A DNA stretch of 64,000 bases. It comes from Diplonema japonicum (Eukaryota; Euglenozoa; Diplonemea; Diplonemida; Diplonemidae). A program made the translations under genes and the position numbers. The stretch spans positions 441,501 through 505,500 of the forward strand of contig OZ025692.1 in the NCBI GenBank assembly GCA_964019335.1, written 5' to 3'. Within the stretch, counting starts at the first letter, position 1, and each line of letters starts with the position of its first letter. Below are positions 26,150 through 35,200 of the stretch, one piece after another. The notes beneath the pieces are model-generated. The model saw only the letters and a program-made list of their open reading frames with translations. It did not search any database and had not been told where the DNA came from.

Positions 26150-27343
26150 TCACATTCTATCAGGAATAAGAAGCGCAGCCCGGAGCACAGTCTCGTCATC
26201 ATTATGGCGACCGACGACCTGCACGGAGCAGATGGGGAGGCCGGCGTTGTTTCTGTGCGAAAGCGGCACATTAAGAACAGGTAGCCCAGCGTGCGACCAT
26301 GGGATGTTCATTGAAGGGTCACCGGTTGTCTTATCAGACAACAAAGGAGCACAGGGCTCGACTGTTGACGGTGCAAGCAGCACATCGACCCCAGCCCTGT
26401 CCATGCACACCTCGACAGCCTCACGCAAGGCCAGCATGGACGCCTGCCCGCTTTCTACCTCCATATCAGTCACCTTGGACCCACGAACCATCATTTCGTT
26501 GAACTTCACACTAAAGATGTCCTCGTTCCCTCGCCACAGGTTTTTATGAACACGGAATGCCTCGCCTTCAGTAAGGAGTTTGTGCCGTACCAGCACTTCG
26601 GACACGTTCTCAAGAATATTAAGATACTCTGTAACAACACTGAAGGTAGGTTCGTCGCCGATGTTCCTGGTGGAGAGAGACAGGTAGTTGCAATGAGGAA
26701 GTCCGAATGATATTTTACCCTGTCGTGAATAGACACCAGTGTCCCACCTATCTATCAAAGCCTGTGATAGGAGCAGGGTGAGGTCGTGGGTGGCGGCGAA
26801 AAACCCGGGTTGGTCCACAGATGGAGAAAAATTCACAAATCCGTCTCTAGGAAGGCGGTTCAAAGATGGTTTAAAGCCGTATGTAGCGCAGTATGCTGCA
26901 GGCCGGATGACGGACCCGTTAGTTTGTGTGCCTAAGGCAACGTCTGTGATGCCCAGAGCAACTGCAGCGGCACTTCCTGAAGAACTCCCGCCAGGTGTGT
27001 GTACGCGTGACCAGGGGTTTAGTGTTGCGGAGGAGTCCATGAATTGCATTTCGGTGCATATTGTCTTTCCTATCACAAGGCCGCCGTTTTGTTTCACGTT
27101 ATTCACCAGGCACCCTTCTTTGCCTTCGAATTTGAGTTTTTTCGTGCCAGCGCGGGTTTCCCACCCTTCCACGTGGAACACATCTTTCACACCCACTGAT
27201 ACGCCCTCCAGAATCGACCCTTTCCAATTTTTTTCATTATGCGCGTTGATCCGTTCTCTAATTGCTTCTTCAGTGTAACCCAACATTGCCTTGTACCTCT
27301 GGTTGTCCTGTATCCCTCTCAGGAACCTGCTCATACATGTCAT
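26150..27343 (-). CDS. Amidase signature family hydrolase
   Basis: A 397-residue serine hydrolase of the amidase signature family (GatA, fatty-acid amide hydrolase and relatives), which cleaves carboxamide bonds through a Ser-cisSer-Lys triad. The catalytic Lys is K53 in VGVKDVFHVEG. The Ser-rich loop is TPGGSSSGSAAAVALG (about 117-132), and the nucleophile should be S144 in LGTQTNGSVIRPAA, where families usually have TGGS. The C-terminus (SVQVVGRHNDDETVLRAA) matches the conserved end of the family, so the gene looks complete. The first ATG after an A run is taken as the start (27343); a second at 27334 is possible. Substrate cannot be predicted. A role as GatA is less likely because the protein is short and diverged. 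Confidence 0.88.
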   Translation of the reverse strand: MTCMSRFLRGIQDNQRYKAMLGYTEEAIRERINAHNEKNWKGSILEGVSVGVKDVFHVEGWETRAGTKKLKFEGKEGCLVNNVKQNGGLVIGKTICTEMQFMDSSATLNPWSRVHTPGGSSSGSAAAVALGITDVALGTQTNGSVIRPAAYCATYGFKPSLNRLPRDGFVNFSPSVDQPGFFAATHDLTLLLSQALIDRWDTGVYSRQGKISFGLPHCNYLSLSTRNIGDEPTFSVVTEYLNILENVSEVLVRHKLLTEGEAFRVHKNLWRGNEDIFSVKFNEMMVRGSKVTDMEVESGQASMLALREAVEVCMDRAGVDVLLAPSTVEPCAPLLSDKTTGDPSMNIPWSHAGLPVLNVPLSHRNNAGLPICSVQVVGRHNDDETVLRAALLIPDRM

Positions 27344-29695
27344 TTTTTTTTTTTTTTGTTTGTTCAAAACAACTTTTTTTCTCCTTTATGAAATATGGTG
27401 GTCCCGTGAAAATTATCATAGAAACAACAGGAAATTTAAAAAAAAAAAAAAAAAAGGAACAAAGAATTGAGTAGCATGGGAAAAGGGACAAAAGGAGGGA
27501 TGATCAATTTGTCTTTTTTTTTTTTTTCTCTCGTTTTTTTTTTTCTGAAAAAGGAGAACAGGGGTATAGGGAGAAGGGGAAGAACACGAAAACAAAAAAG
27601 AGGGGGGGGGGGAAAGAAAAAAAATACTGTCGATCTCCGTATTTTGTTTACCCCTGAATGACCTTCAAGTTTTCAACGACCTATGTAACCCGTTCCCTTC
27701 TTTTTCTTCTTCTTCTTTTTTTTTTTTCCTCCCCTTCTCCTCCCTCACCTCGGGTTCATGGCTATTGTGTGTACCTCAGTTCAAAGGTTTCCATCACTCC
27801 TCGGTGGACGCCTCCCTCAGGGAATAAATTAAAATAAGGATATACTGTTCAGTATTCATTTTTTGTTTAGGGCAATAGACACAGGTTTCAGTGTGCCCAT
27901 GTCACATATCTTGGGACTGTGTGTCTAAAGAACAGCCTTGCAGAGGTTGCTAGTTCTTTCCTCTCTCACGGAGCCGAGACTGAAAAAAAAAGCCAAAAAA
28001 GAGAGAGAGAAAACAGCTGTTAATCCCCCCCCCTGTAAGTTGCCTTTTTCTTTTTTTTTTGCTGTGGGCATCTGGGGGGGGAACAATTCTGAAGATTTAG
28101 CAACCTTTTTTCTCTCTTTTTTTTCCCCCTGAAATCCTGCCCCCCCCCCCCCCCCCCCCATGTCACAATTATCTTTTTTTTGAGGCCAAAATTAAAAAAT
28201 ACGGTCCTATAATTCTTTTTTTTTTAAAAATGAAAAGGATGTGGGGATGAAGAAGTAAATAAACAGAACTGGTCAAAAAAAAAAAAAAGTGCTCACCCTC
28301 CAATGCAACACGAAATACAAAAAAAAAAAGAAAAAAAAAAGAAAAGAAAAAGGGGTGAAGAGAAAAAGGGGCAGGGGGACATTAGGGGAAGAAAAAAAAG
28401 TTTCCTTTTATTTACTTATTTTATTTTATTTTTTTTTTACATTTACACCTTCCCCACCTCTTCCTCCCAATTGAGCGTCCGCAAACTGGAAGAGGCATCT
28501 GACTCTATTTTTTTTCTCTTTTTAAAAAATTTTTCTTCTACTTTTTTTTCTTCTTCTTTTTTTCCCTCTGCCATCTTTCTAGTTGCCAATTATCATATAT
28601 TTCCCCCTCCTGAGAAGTAACAAGAAATGTACACAATCAAAAAAAAGGGGGATACGTCATATAAGTTTCTTTGCAAACATCTTCCTTTCTCCTCACCTCA
28701 AAATAAGAAACTTACAGTTTCACGCAGGGGGGGGGGGGGAGAAGAAAAACAAGAAGTTGCTTTACTACTACAGATGCTTCCCTAGCGATGTTCTGGAGGA
28801 GACAAAAAAAAGGGGGGAAGGATCGCAAAAACACGGCTTTAGCATTCCTGAGGGTGTTGGTCCCGAAAAAAAAAAAAGAAAAAAAAAAAAAAAAACATGG
28901 AAACATTTAGAAATAAATAAATCACTATTGGGAGGTAGCAACAATCCACCATTAAGAGAAGGGGAGCCACGCCTTGTCAACGAAAGCAAGGGGCAATACT
29001 TTTTTTTTGAGAGTCATTTTTTTTTTCCCTCCCCCATTCTCTTCTTCCGTTCTTTTTTTTTTTTTTTTTTTTTGCTTTGTTTATCGACTTGTTCCCCCAA
29101 CAAAAAAAAATACAGAAAACAATGGGGGAACGAGAGAGGAAAAAAAAAGACTTTTTTTCTTCCTCTTTTTTTTTTTTTTTTTTTTTTGGGAAAGTAGAAG
29201 TCGTGGCTAAGTTTTATAGGGCGTTGTCCCTTAAGAAGAAAGAAAGGAAATAATAGAAGTATGGTGAGGAAGGGCCTTATCCTTTCGCCCTCCTGATGAT
29301 CCCTCAACCCTCCTCCCCCCCAAAAAAAATCATGCAATATTGTCCAGCTAAGAATAAAAGCAGCGAAATATAAGAAAAGGAATGAGGGGGGTTCTCCCCT
29401 CCTACTCCCAGTGCATCCTGTTTTTTTTTTTTTCTCTTTTTTTTTCTTCTTCTTTTTTTATTTGCAAAATTCATCACCCAAGAAGGAATCCATTTTGAAT
29501 GTGAACCGGGATCCCCCCCCTTTTTTTCTTTTTCTTTTCCCTCTCCTTGACAACACACGAGGGGGAGAGAGAAGGGGGAGGGGGGAGGGGGGGGGGGGGG
29601 GGAGTGATCGGGAGGGGAGGGTAAAAAACACTGGCCAGATATAACTCATAACACAACAGAAGAAAAAAAAATCTAAAAAAAAAAAAAAAAAAAAA
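27344..29695. other. Long intergenic region, low complexity
   Basis: About 2.35 kb of A/T, G and C homopolymers and pyrimidine tracts. All frames encode low-complexity peptides. A T-rich tract on the minus strand (27454-27437) upstream of the amidase could serve as a trans-splicing polypyrimidine tract. A patch of ordinary composition at about 27740-27960 shows no recognisable feature. Confidence 0.6.
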
Positions 29696-30397
29696 TCAGA
29701 TCCTATCCGAGTGGAAATGTTTGACAGCAGTAGGGTAAGGGTACCCATTGCCACCAAGAAGCGACCCAGCCCCACCTCCAGGAGCATATACATCAGGCGA
29801 GATAAATGGAGGCACTGCTGGTGGAGTGTTAACATATCTTTTAGGCGAAGAGGCGGCAGTGTACTGAGGCACATGCCCCGCAGGTTTGGGAGAGTTGAAA
29901 GAAGCCGCCCCACGAGTGGGAACCCCGTAGTACTCAATGGGCTTCGGTGCCATATAAGGGCTGGGGCGGGTTCTTGAGGGTTGTTTCCTCATTAATTTCG
30001 AAAGACAATAACGAATGAGCTTTCCAAAGTAGCGTGCGAAGACACCAAAATGAACGGGTCTAGGTATTCTGTACGCTTTTAACACCGTGGCCTTGACAGC
30101 CTTTAACTTACCCATCACCCCGTTGCTCCGTGTCTCTTGGACGGGTAGAGGCGGCGCAGGCTGAGCGAGGTACGGCTGCCTGTTTACGGGGACCGGGACG
30201 ATTTCCTCTAGTTCCTCCTTTGCCATCATGTTCTGTTTCTCTATCTTCCAGGCCTCGTACTGAGCATCATAAGCAGCAATAACATCATTTCTCCGTTGCA
30301 GCTCGTCCTGGAGCCGAAGGTACAGGACCAAGGCCACAACTGCAATCACAAAAAACCCCACACACATGACTATCAAGGTTACTAATGACGAATCCAT
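29696..30397 (-). CDS. Single-pass membrane protein with proline-rich tail, function unknown
   Basis: A 233-residue protein I do not recognise. An N-terminal hydrophobic helix (residues 5-27, LVTLIVMCVGFFVIAVVALV) is followed by a short charged helical segment (about 28-60). A basic region follows (about 100-145), then a Pro/Tyr/Gly-rich low-complexity tail (about 145-233). There is no cleavable signal context, so a signal-anchor protein with the tail in the cytosol is the simplest inference. The gene lies 119 nt downstream of the SNARE-like gene. The spacer has two T runs on the minus strand, one ending in AAAG shortly before the start, suitable as a trans-splice acceptor. Confidence 0.7.
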   Translation of the reverse strand: MDSSLVTLIVMCVGFFVIAVVALVLYLRLQDELQRRNDVIAAYDAQYEAWKIEKQNMMAKEELEEIVPVPVNRQPYLAQPAPPLPVQETRSNGVMGKLKAVKATVLKAYRIPRPVHFGVFARYFGKLIRYCLSKLMRKQPSRTRPSPYMAPKPIEYYGVPTRGAASFNSPKPAGHVPQYTAASSPKRYVNTPPAVPPFISPDVYAPGGGAGSLLGGNGYPYPTAVKHFHSDRI

Positions 30398-30516
30398 TTT
30401 CTCCGCATATTATTTCTTTAAAAAAAAAAAAAAAAAAAGAAAATTCAAAAAAAAAAAAAAAAAAAAGAATTCCTGTGTGATGATGAGAAATGGGAGAAAA
30501 AAAAAAAAAAAAAACA

Positions 30517-31365
30517 CTACGGTCTCACCATGTGTACGGCGAACAAAACGTTGGCCAGCATGAACATCACAAAGCTCGCGATTTTTTTGTTCGTCCATTG
30601 GATCTGCTCCGCTTTCAGGAGCTCCTTCCTTGTCTGCTCCATTCTCTGCACGGTCTCCGCCGCGTTCCTCTCGATCTCCATCACCGCCACGCTCTGCTTT
30701 TCCACTTGCTGTTGTATAGTAGCTGCTATCGTGTTCACCTTCTCAATCTCCTTCGCCACCTCCTTCAGCGCCAGTGCGTCCGTCTGCAGGGCTGTAACTA
30801 AGACTTGGTTCGCCATTCCAGGAACTTCGCTGTCTTCTATTCTGTTTTCCGGTTCTGTGTTGTGGTTCTGCTTGACAGGTACGGGAACAGATTGTATTGG
30901 ATTTTCTCTTTTTTTAATTTCCGGTTTTTCAATGCTGCGTTCAGCCTTTCGTGCTCTGTTTTCCATCGATGTAGCATAGCCCAGTACTGCCGCAAGGTCG
31001 GCTTGGATGTTGTCTAGTTTTGTTTCGACTATGCGGTGGGCAGCTAGGAGGTGTTCTTTTTCGTCACAGCCGCGGACCCCTTTGCAGAGTTTGGATATTT
31101 CTTTTAGTTGCAGCTCGCAGTGCGTTGCTAGTTTGGTGACGCTTTCCCTTTCGCCTTCTTCTTCTGCACCCAGCAGCACTCCGCTCACTCGCCGAGAGCA
31201 GTATAGTTCCCCCTTCCGCACCACCCCCTGCACTGCAGCATCTACTTCACTGAGTGCCCTGCGTAGCCCTTCATATTGGGGTTTAACGGGTTGAGGGGTT
31301 TTCTTGCCAGCTTTGCTTTTTGCTGTCCATATGGCTGTCAGGTCACCCGTCCGGTCCACGTGCAT
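30517..31365 (-). CDS. Syntaxin-18/Ufe1-like Qa-SNARE candidate
   Basis: A 282-residue tail-anchored protein. The C-terminal 90 residues have SNARE layout: about 55 residues of hydrophobic heptads (VAKEIEKVNTIAATI through EIERNAAETVQRM), a Gln at about 224 in the likely zero-layer position (VEKQSVAVMEI), and a terminal membrane helix (262-279, IASFVMFMLANVLFAV). The N-terminal part is helical with a segment (VTKLATHCELQLKEISKLC) like the N-domain of syntaxin 18, which acts in Golgi-to-ER transport. The start at 31365 follows a 59-nt T run (minus strand) and a TCTCCCAG acceptor. The longer upstream frame is only poly-Phe from that run. SNARE identity is fairly likely; the syntaxin-18 subtype is less sure. 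Confidence 0.65.
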   Translation of the reverse strand: MHVDRTGDLTAIWTAKSKAGKKTPQPVKPQYEGLRRALSEVDAAVQGVVRKGELYCSRRVSGVLLGAEEEGERESVTKLATHCELQLKEISKLCKGVRGCDEKEHLLAAHRIVETKLDNIQADLAAVLGYATSMENRARKAERSIEKPEIKKRENPIQSVPVPVKQNHNTEPENRIEDSEVPGMANQVLVTALQTDALALKEVAKEIEKVNTIAATIQQQVEKQSVAVMEIERNAAETVQRMEQTRKELLKAEQIQWTNKKIASFVMFMLANVLFAVHMVRP

Positions 31366-31379
31366 CAATATGGGAATCG

Positions 31380-31422
31380 CTGGGAGAGACCCTTTGGTGA
31401 AGAACGGTAACAACAAAAGAAC

Positions 31423-31482
<60 letters not shown>
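31380..31482 (-). other. Candidate trans-splice acceptor of the SNARE-like gene
   Basis: On the minus strand a 59-nt T run (31482-31424) is followed by mixed pyrimidines and an AG at 31381-31380 (CTCTCCCAG), 14 nt before the ATG at 31365. It is a strong polypyrimidine-AG arrangement. That it receives a spliced leader is inferred. Confidence 0.45.
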
Positions 31483-31484
<2 letters not shown>

Positions 31485-31550
31485 ATAACACAGAACCTCC
31501 TCTGGAAAGAAGGGGGGGGTGACGACTTTTTTTTTTTTTTTTTTCCCAAC

Positions 31551-31946
31551 TCAAATATGTCTTGTCGGGCACGATCTGTACCGTGAAGCGGCGGGTTTTG
31601 TGCCTTTTGTGGAGATTTCCCGTAGACATTGGAGGTTCGGGGGTGCGACCTCTGAGGAGGTAGACGTATACCGTACTTGCCAGTTCTTCCTGTTTGACTC
31701 TGTTGTGCAGTCTAGGATGTATGAGTCACGTAGAGCCGTGTTGCCCATTGTGCGGTAGCGTGATCTGTCGAAGGTGTCCTTAGCGCCCCACACTGCGTCA
31801 AGGGTTCTCCGTGGGCTGTCGAGGATCTTCCCGTTGAGAAGGACATCTTTTCTCTCCCCGGGTTCTGTGACGGCCCATGAGTTGTTGGCCTTCGAGATGC
31901 TGCATTGCAGTGAAGGAAGTTTCTTGCCTCCTGGTTTCTTCTTCAT
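31551..31946 (-). CDS. Small basic protein, 131 aa, function unknown
   Basis: I do not recognise this protein. It starts MKKKPGGKKLPSLQ and has ordinary amino-acid composition, many Ser/Thr/Arg/Lys residues and no signal peptide or membrane helix. The frame is bounded by homopolymer-rich DNA on both sides and has the same strand and codon character as neighbouring genes. That, more than homology, supports it as real. The next gene begins 185 nt downstream. A small structural (for example flagellar) protein is possible but unsupported. Confidence 0.5.
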   Translation of the reverse strand: MKKKPGGKKLPSLQCSISKANNSWAVTEPGERKDVLLNGKILDSPRRTLDAVWGAKDTFDRSRYRTMGNTALRDSYILDCTTESNRKNWQVRYTSTSSEVAPPNLQCLREISTKGTKPAASRYRSCPTRHI

Positions 31947-33633
31947 TGTAGTCCCCCTTTCTATAAATGGTATATTTTTTTTTTCTTTTTGTTTTTTTTT
32001 TTTTTTGAAGGGAAAAAAAAAACACATAAAAGTGCGGTAGTGAGGGTGGGGGGGAAAAAAAAATCATTTGTTTCTCAAAGTAAAAGACAACCTACGTATG
32101 GGTAGCTTTAAAAAGAAAAGAGGGGGGGGGGGGGAGGAGAAATCAGAGCTACCCCACATTTTTTTTAACCCGGCAGGGAGGCCAATAGGATGGCACTCGA
32201 AAGTCTTTTTTTTTTAAAAAAAAGATTTCGCATAGTACTGGTAGGCCGGCACAGACTTCTCTCTTTTTTTTTTTTTTTTTTTAACTCTTGAGAATCATTA
32301 GCAACTAATTTGAAATGACCAAGGGTGGGTGGTCGCACTTTATAACATTAGAAATAAGATTTTCAAGAGCAGACATGATGTCAAGTATTTGGTCGTTCTT
32401 CAACTGCTGGTGCTAAAAAATAATAAATAAAAATAAAAATGGGGCTTTGATTGCAACACTAGGTGGCGTTAAGCGTGCAATGAAGCATGAACTACCTACT
32501 TGATTACAGGGGGCGCTCCTCGGCCGAGTTGTGGCTTCTTCTGCGTTCCGCGTCGTGTCCTTAATGCGTGCGGTGTGCTCAACCCTAGCCGGGGCGTCCC
32601 GGGTAACCAAGATTCTGCGCTCGTGCAGTTTGCTGCCTGTTCGTCACCCTGAGCATCTGCGTTACGTTCTTCCACTTGGGCACTACCGGTGATGACCGAC
32701 GAGGAGGTCAACAGCGAACAACACATCTGATGTACTTCTTATATTTTCATGTTATCCCCACCACCCTAAAAATAAAATAAAAAAAAACGAAACAACATCA
32801 CCTTAAGACTTCACATAATTGTTCTAATTCCCCAAGCCCGCCAAGAGCAAAAAAAAAAAAAAAAAAGAAAGAAAGAAAACAGCTGAAATTCGAGCATTTT
32901 TTTTTGTGGGAGGGGGGTTTGAACAGTGTTGTCTTGCCATTTTAGTTTTCTTGGTTCGGCTTTTTGTTTGCGGTGTTTATGTCAAGAAAAAAAACCCCCC
33001 TTCCAAGAAGAGAAAAAAGAAAAAGAAAAAAAACCAACCCTCAAAAAAGGCCTTCCCCTGCCTGGTTAAGATGGGGGTGGAAAGAGGAAATGCTATTTTT
33101 TACCATTCAAGCAGGAGAAAAGAAAAAGAAAAAAGAACGAACGAAAAAAGAGGAACTGGCGGTTGTTTGCGCGTGCCAGGAGGTTCTCAAGAAATCTGGA
33201 GAAAAGTTTATTACAGCCAAACACGTTGCCTACATTCTTCTTCTTCTTCTTCTTTTTTTTAAAGACAAGTCAAAAGACTTTCTTGCAAAAAAAGGGGGGT
33301 AAATTAACAGCACGAACCCATAAGTCTTCAAAGATCCAGCTGTTACAGATATGCAAAAGGTGGCTGGGCCACGTTTGGAGACAGCTGCTAAGTCCTCTTT
33401 TTTTTTTTTTTTTTTTTCCCTTCCAGTTTTTTTTATAGCATTCCCCCTCCCTCCCCGGAAAGATGAAGGAAAAAACAAAACTTTTTTTTGCAAGGGGGGG
33501 TTATTTTTTTGAAAACAACAAGAAGAATAAAAAAGAAGAGAAAAAAAAAAGAAAAGAAAAGAAAATTGTCTTTTTTCCATCTGGTAGGTCATGCAACCAG
33601 TGGAATGAAGAAGAGCGTGGTGCTATGACACGG
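31947..33633. other. Intergenic region left of the assembly gap
   Basis: Low-complexity DNA with one GC-richer island (32455-32776, listed as a repeat). A second island at about 33140-33395 gives ordinary-looking peptide on both strands (plus: EELAVVCACQEVLKKSGEKF; minus: DLAAVSKRGPATFCISVTAG). It is split by T/C runs, so it is not called as a gene. Either strand could be a gene remnant. Confidence 0.5.
32455..32776 (-). repeat. tRNA-like SINE candidate, copy B, with a 76-codon ORF
   Basis: Minus-strand 32506-32485 (TAATCAAGTAGGTAGTTCAT) resembles a tRNA A box and D arm. It continues into ACGCTTAACGCCACC and a TTGCAATC box-B-like stretch. The same block occurs at 45610-45662 in diverged form, also on the minus strand. 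The other end (32724-32776) is shared with copy A at 25243-25289. Between the two shared ends is about 200 bp of GC-rich DNA with a minus-strand ORF (32726-32496, starting MCCSLLTSSSVITG) of normal composition. I cannot say whether it is expressed. Confidence 0.4.
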
Positions 33634-33833
33634 NNNNNNNNNNNNNNNNNNNNNNNNNNNNNNNNNNNNNNNNNNNNNNNNNNNNNNNNNNNNNNNNNNN
33701 NNNNNNNNNNNNNNNNNNNNNNNNNNNNNNNNNNNNNNNNNNNNNNNNNNNNNNNNNNNNNNNNNNNNNNNNNNNNNNNNNNNNNNNNNNNNNNNNNNNN
33801 NNNNNNNNNNNNNNNNNNNNNNNNNNNNNNNNN
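33634..33833. other. Assembly gap (200 N)
   Basis: Exactly 200 undetermined bases. A 25-nt T run directly abuts the right side, which suggests the assembly broke at a homopolymer. Reading frames spanning the gap are meaningless. Confidence 0.99.
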
Positions 33834-34400
33834 TTTTTTTTTTTTTTTTTTTTTTTTTGACAATAGAGTGAGGTAGGTCAAAGAACATAAAATAAGAAAG
33901 TATTTACAGCAGTTGCTTATCCCCTTCGCCAAGTTACAATTAATCACTAAACTCTCATTGGGGGATCAGTGAAAGATGGAAGCATTAAAAAAAAGGGGGG
34001 GAGGCGATTCCTTCTTTTTTTTTAATTTTAATGAGACAAAGGAAGAACAGTACAGTATCACTTTTGGTGTCACTTTTTCCTCTCTTTTTTTTTTTTGACC
34101 CCCCTTTTCATGTTGCCAGTTCTGAAGGCTAAATTTACTTTTTTAACCCTAAACGCCCGGAGTCTATCTACGGTACCCCCCCCCCCCCCCCCCCCCCATT
34201 TTCATGCAGCATGCAACCATAGGAAGATACAAAGAAAGGGTAAATGGTACTAAAATTTTCAATTCCAGGTGCCAGAATTAAATGAGAATAAACTATGCAT
34301 GGCGGACATTTCCCTGCTCTTCTTTCAGATTATGGAGGTGTTGATGTTTTCTAGGTTGTCAAAAGTGAAGTGGCGCTGTATGTCAACGTATCGGTCTGCT

Positions 34401-34439
<39 letters not shown>

Positions 34440-34595
34440 AAAGCCGAGATCCTTGAGGGTTGTTGTGCTTCGCAATTATTGCAAAAGCCAGCACAGGGTA
34501 CAGGGGAGTGGTGAGTGTTTAGGATCGTGAACCGCAGGAGCAGAAATTACTTTGGTGAATATTGGGCTCGAGATGAAATGGGGTGGGGTGGGGGG

Positions 34596-35039
34596 TAGGG
34601 GGGGTCATATGGTCCTTAAAAAGGGCCACTTTTTGCCCTTTTTCAGGCTCTTCGCCAAGGGCATTTTGGGCCCTTAAAAAAACTGTAACCACCCCAAAAG
34701 TGCCCACAAATCACCCAAACCCCCGTTTCCCGATGGTTTCCGGCCCCAGAAGTGCCCAGAATCATGTTCTAATTTTGGGGCCCCCGTTTGGTACTTTCCC
34801 TATGTAATCCTAGGGGCCCCTATTTTATGTTCCCTAGGATTACATAGGGAAAGTACCAAACGGGGGCCCCAAAATTAGAACATGATTCTGGGCACTTCTG
34901 GGGCCGGAAACCATCGGGAAACGGGGGTTTGGGTGATTTGTGGGCACTTTTGGGGTTTACAGTTTTTTTAAGGGCCCAAAATGCCCTTGGCGAAGAGCCT
35001 GAAAAAGGGCAAATAACGACCCCCTTATGACCCCCCCTA
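34596..35039. repeat. Foldback element: near-perfect inverted repeat with 16-nt loop
   Basis: The left arm runs from 34596 to about 34816 and the right arm from about 34833 to 35039. They are near-identical in reverse complement across about 200 bp (for example CCCTATGTAATCCTAGGG against CCCTAGGATTACATAGGG at the centre), with only small differences near the outer ends. The outer tips are TAGGGGGGGTCATA and its complement. There is no coding capacity. The structure is that of a foldback or MITE-like element and would form a long hairpin if transcribed. Confidence 0.85.
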
Positions 35040-35200
35040 GGGCTATGCTGGCAGGAAACGTGGAAACGTTTCCGTTTCCATACTTTTCAAAATTCTTATG
35101 GAAACGCGTTTCCTTCTTAAGGAAACATAAGGAAACGTTTCCGTTTCCCTTTTTTTCAAAAAATGCATGGAAACGCGTTTCCATGCCAGCATAGCCCTAG
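35037..35200. repeat. Palindromic element packed with GGAAACG motifs
   Basis: A perfect 17-bp terminal inverted repeat (CTAGGGCTATGCTGGCA at 35037-35053 and its complement at 35184-35200) encloses about a dozen GGAAAC/GTTTCC half-sites. Several are fused as GGAAACGTTTCC or GGAAACGCGTTTCC. The element overlaps the foldback on its left by three bases (CTA) and is followed by a G run. No gene is present. Confidence 0.85.

Noticed and set aside
29014-29558. Lys/Phe-rich frames in the 27344-29695 spacer
   Set aside because: All are products of A and T runs, with no conserved or balanced sequence.
30517-31629. N-terminal extension of the SNARE-like frame through a poly-Phe run
   Set aside because: The run is encoded by the 59-nt T tract, which together with the following CAG is more plausibly a splice acceptor region.
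33463-33947. Reading frames crossing the N gap on both strands
   Set aside because: They consist of undetermined residues and low-complexity flanks.
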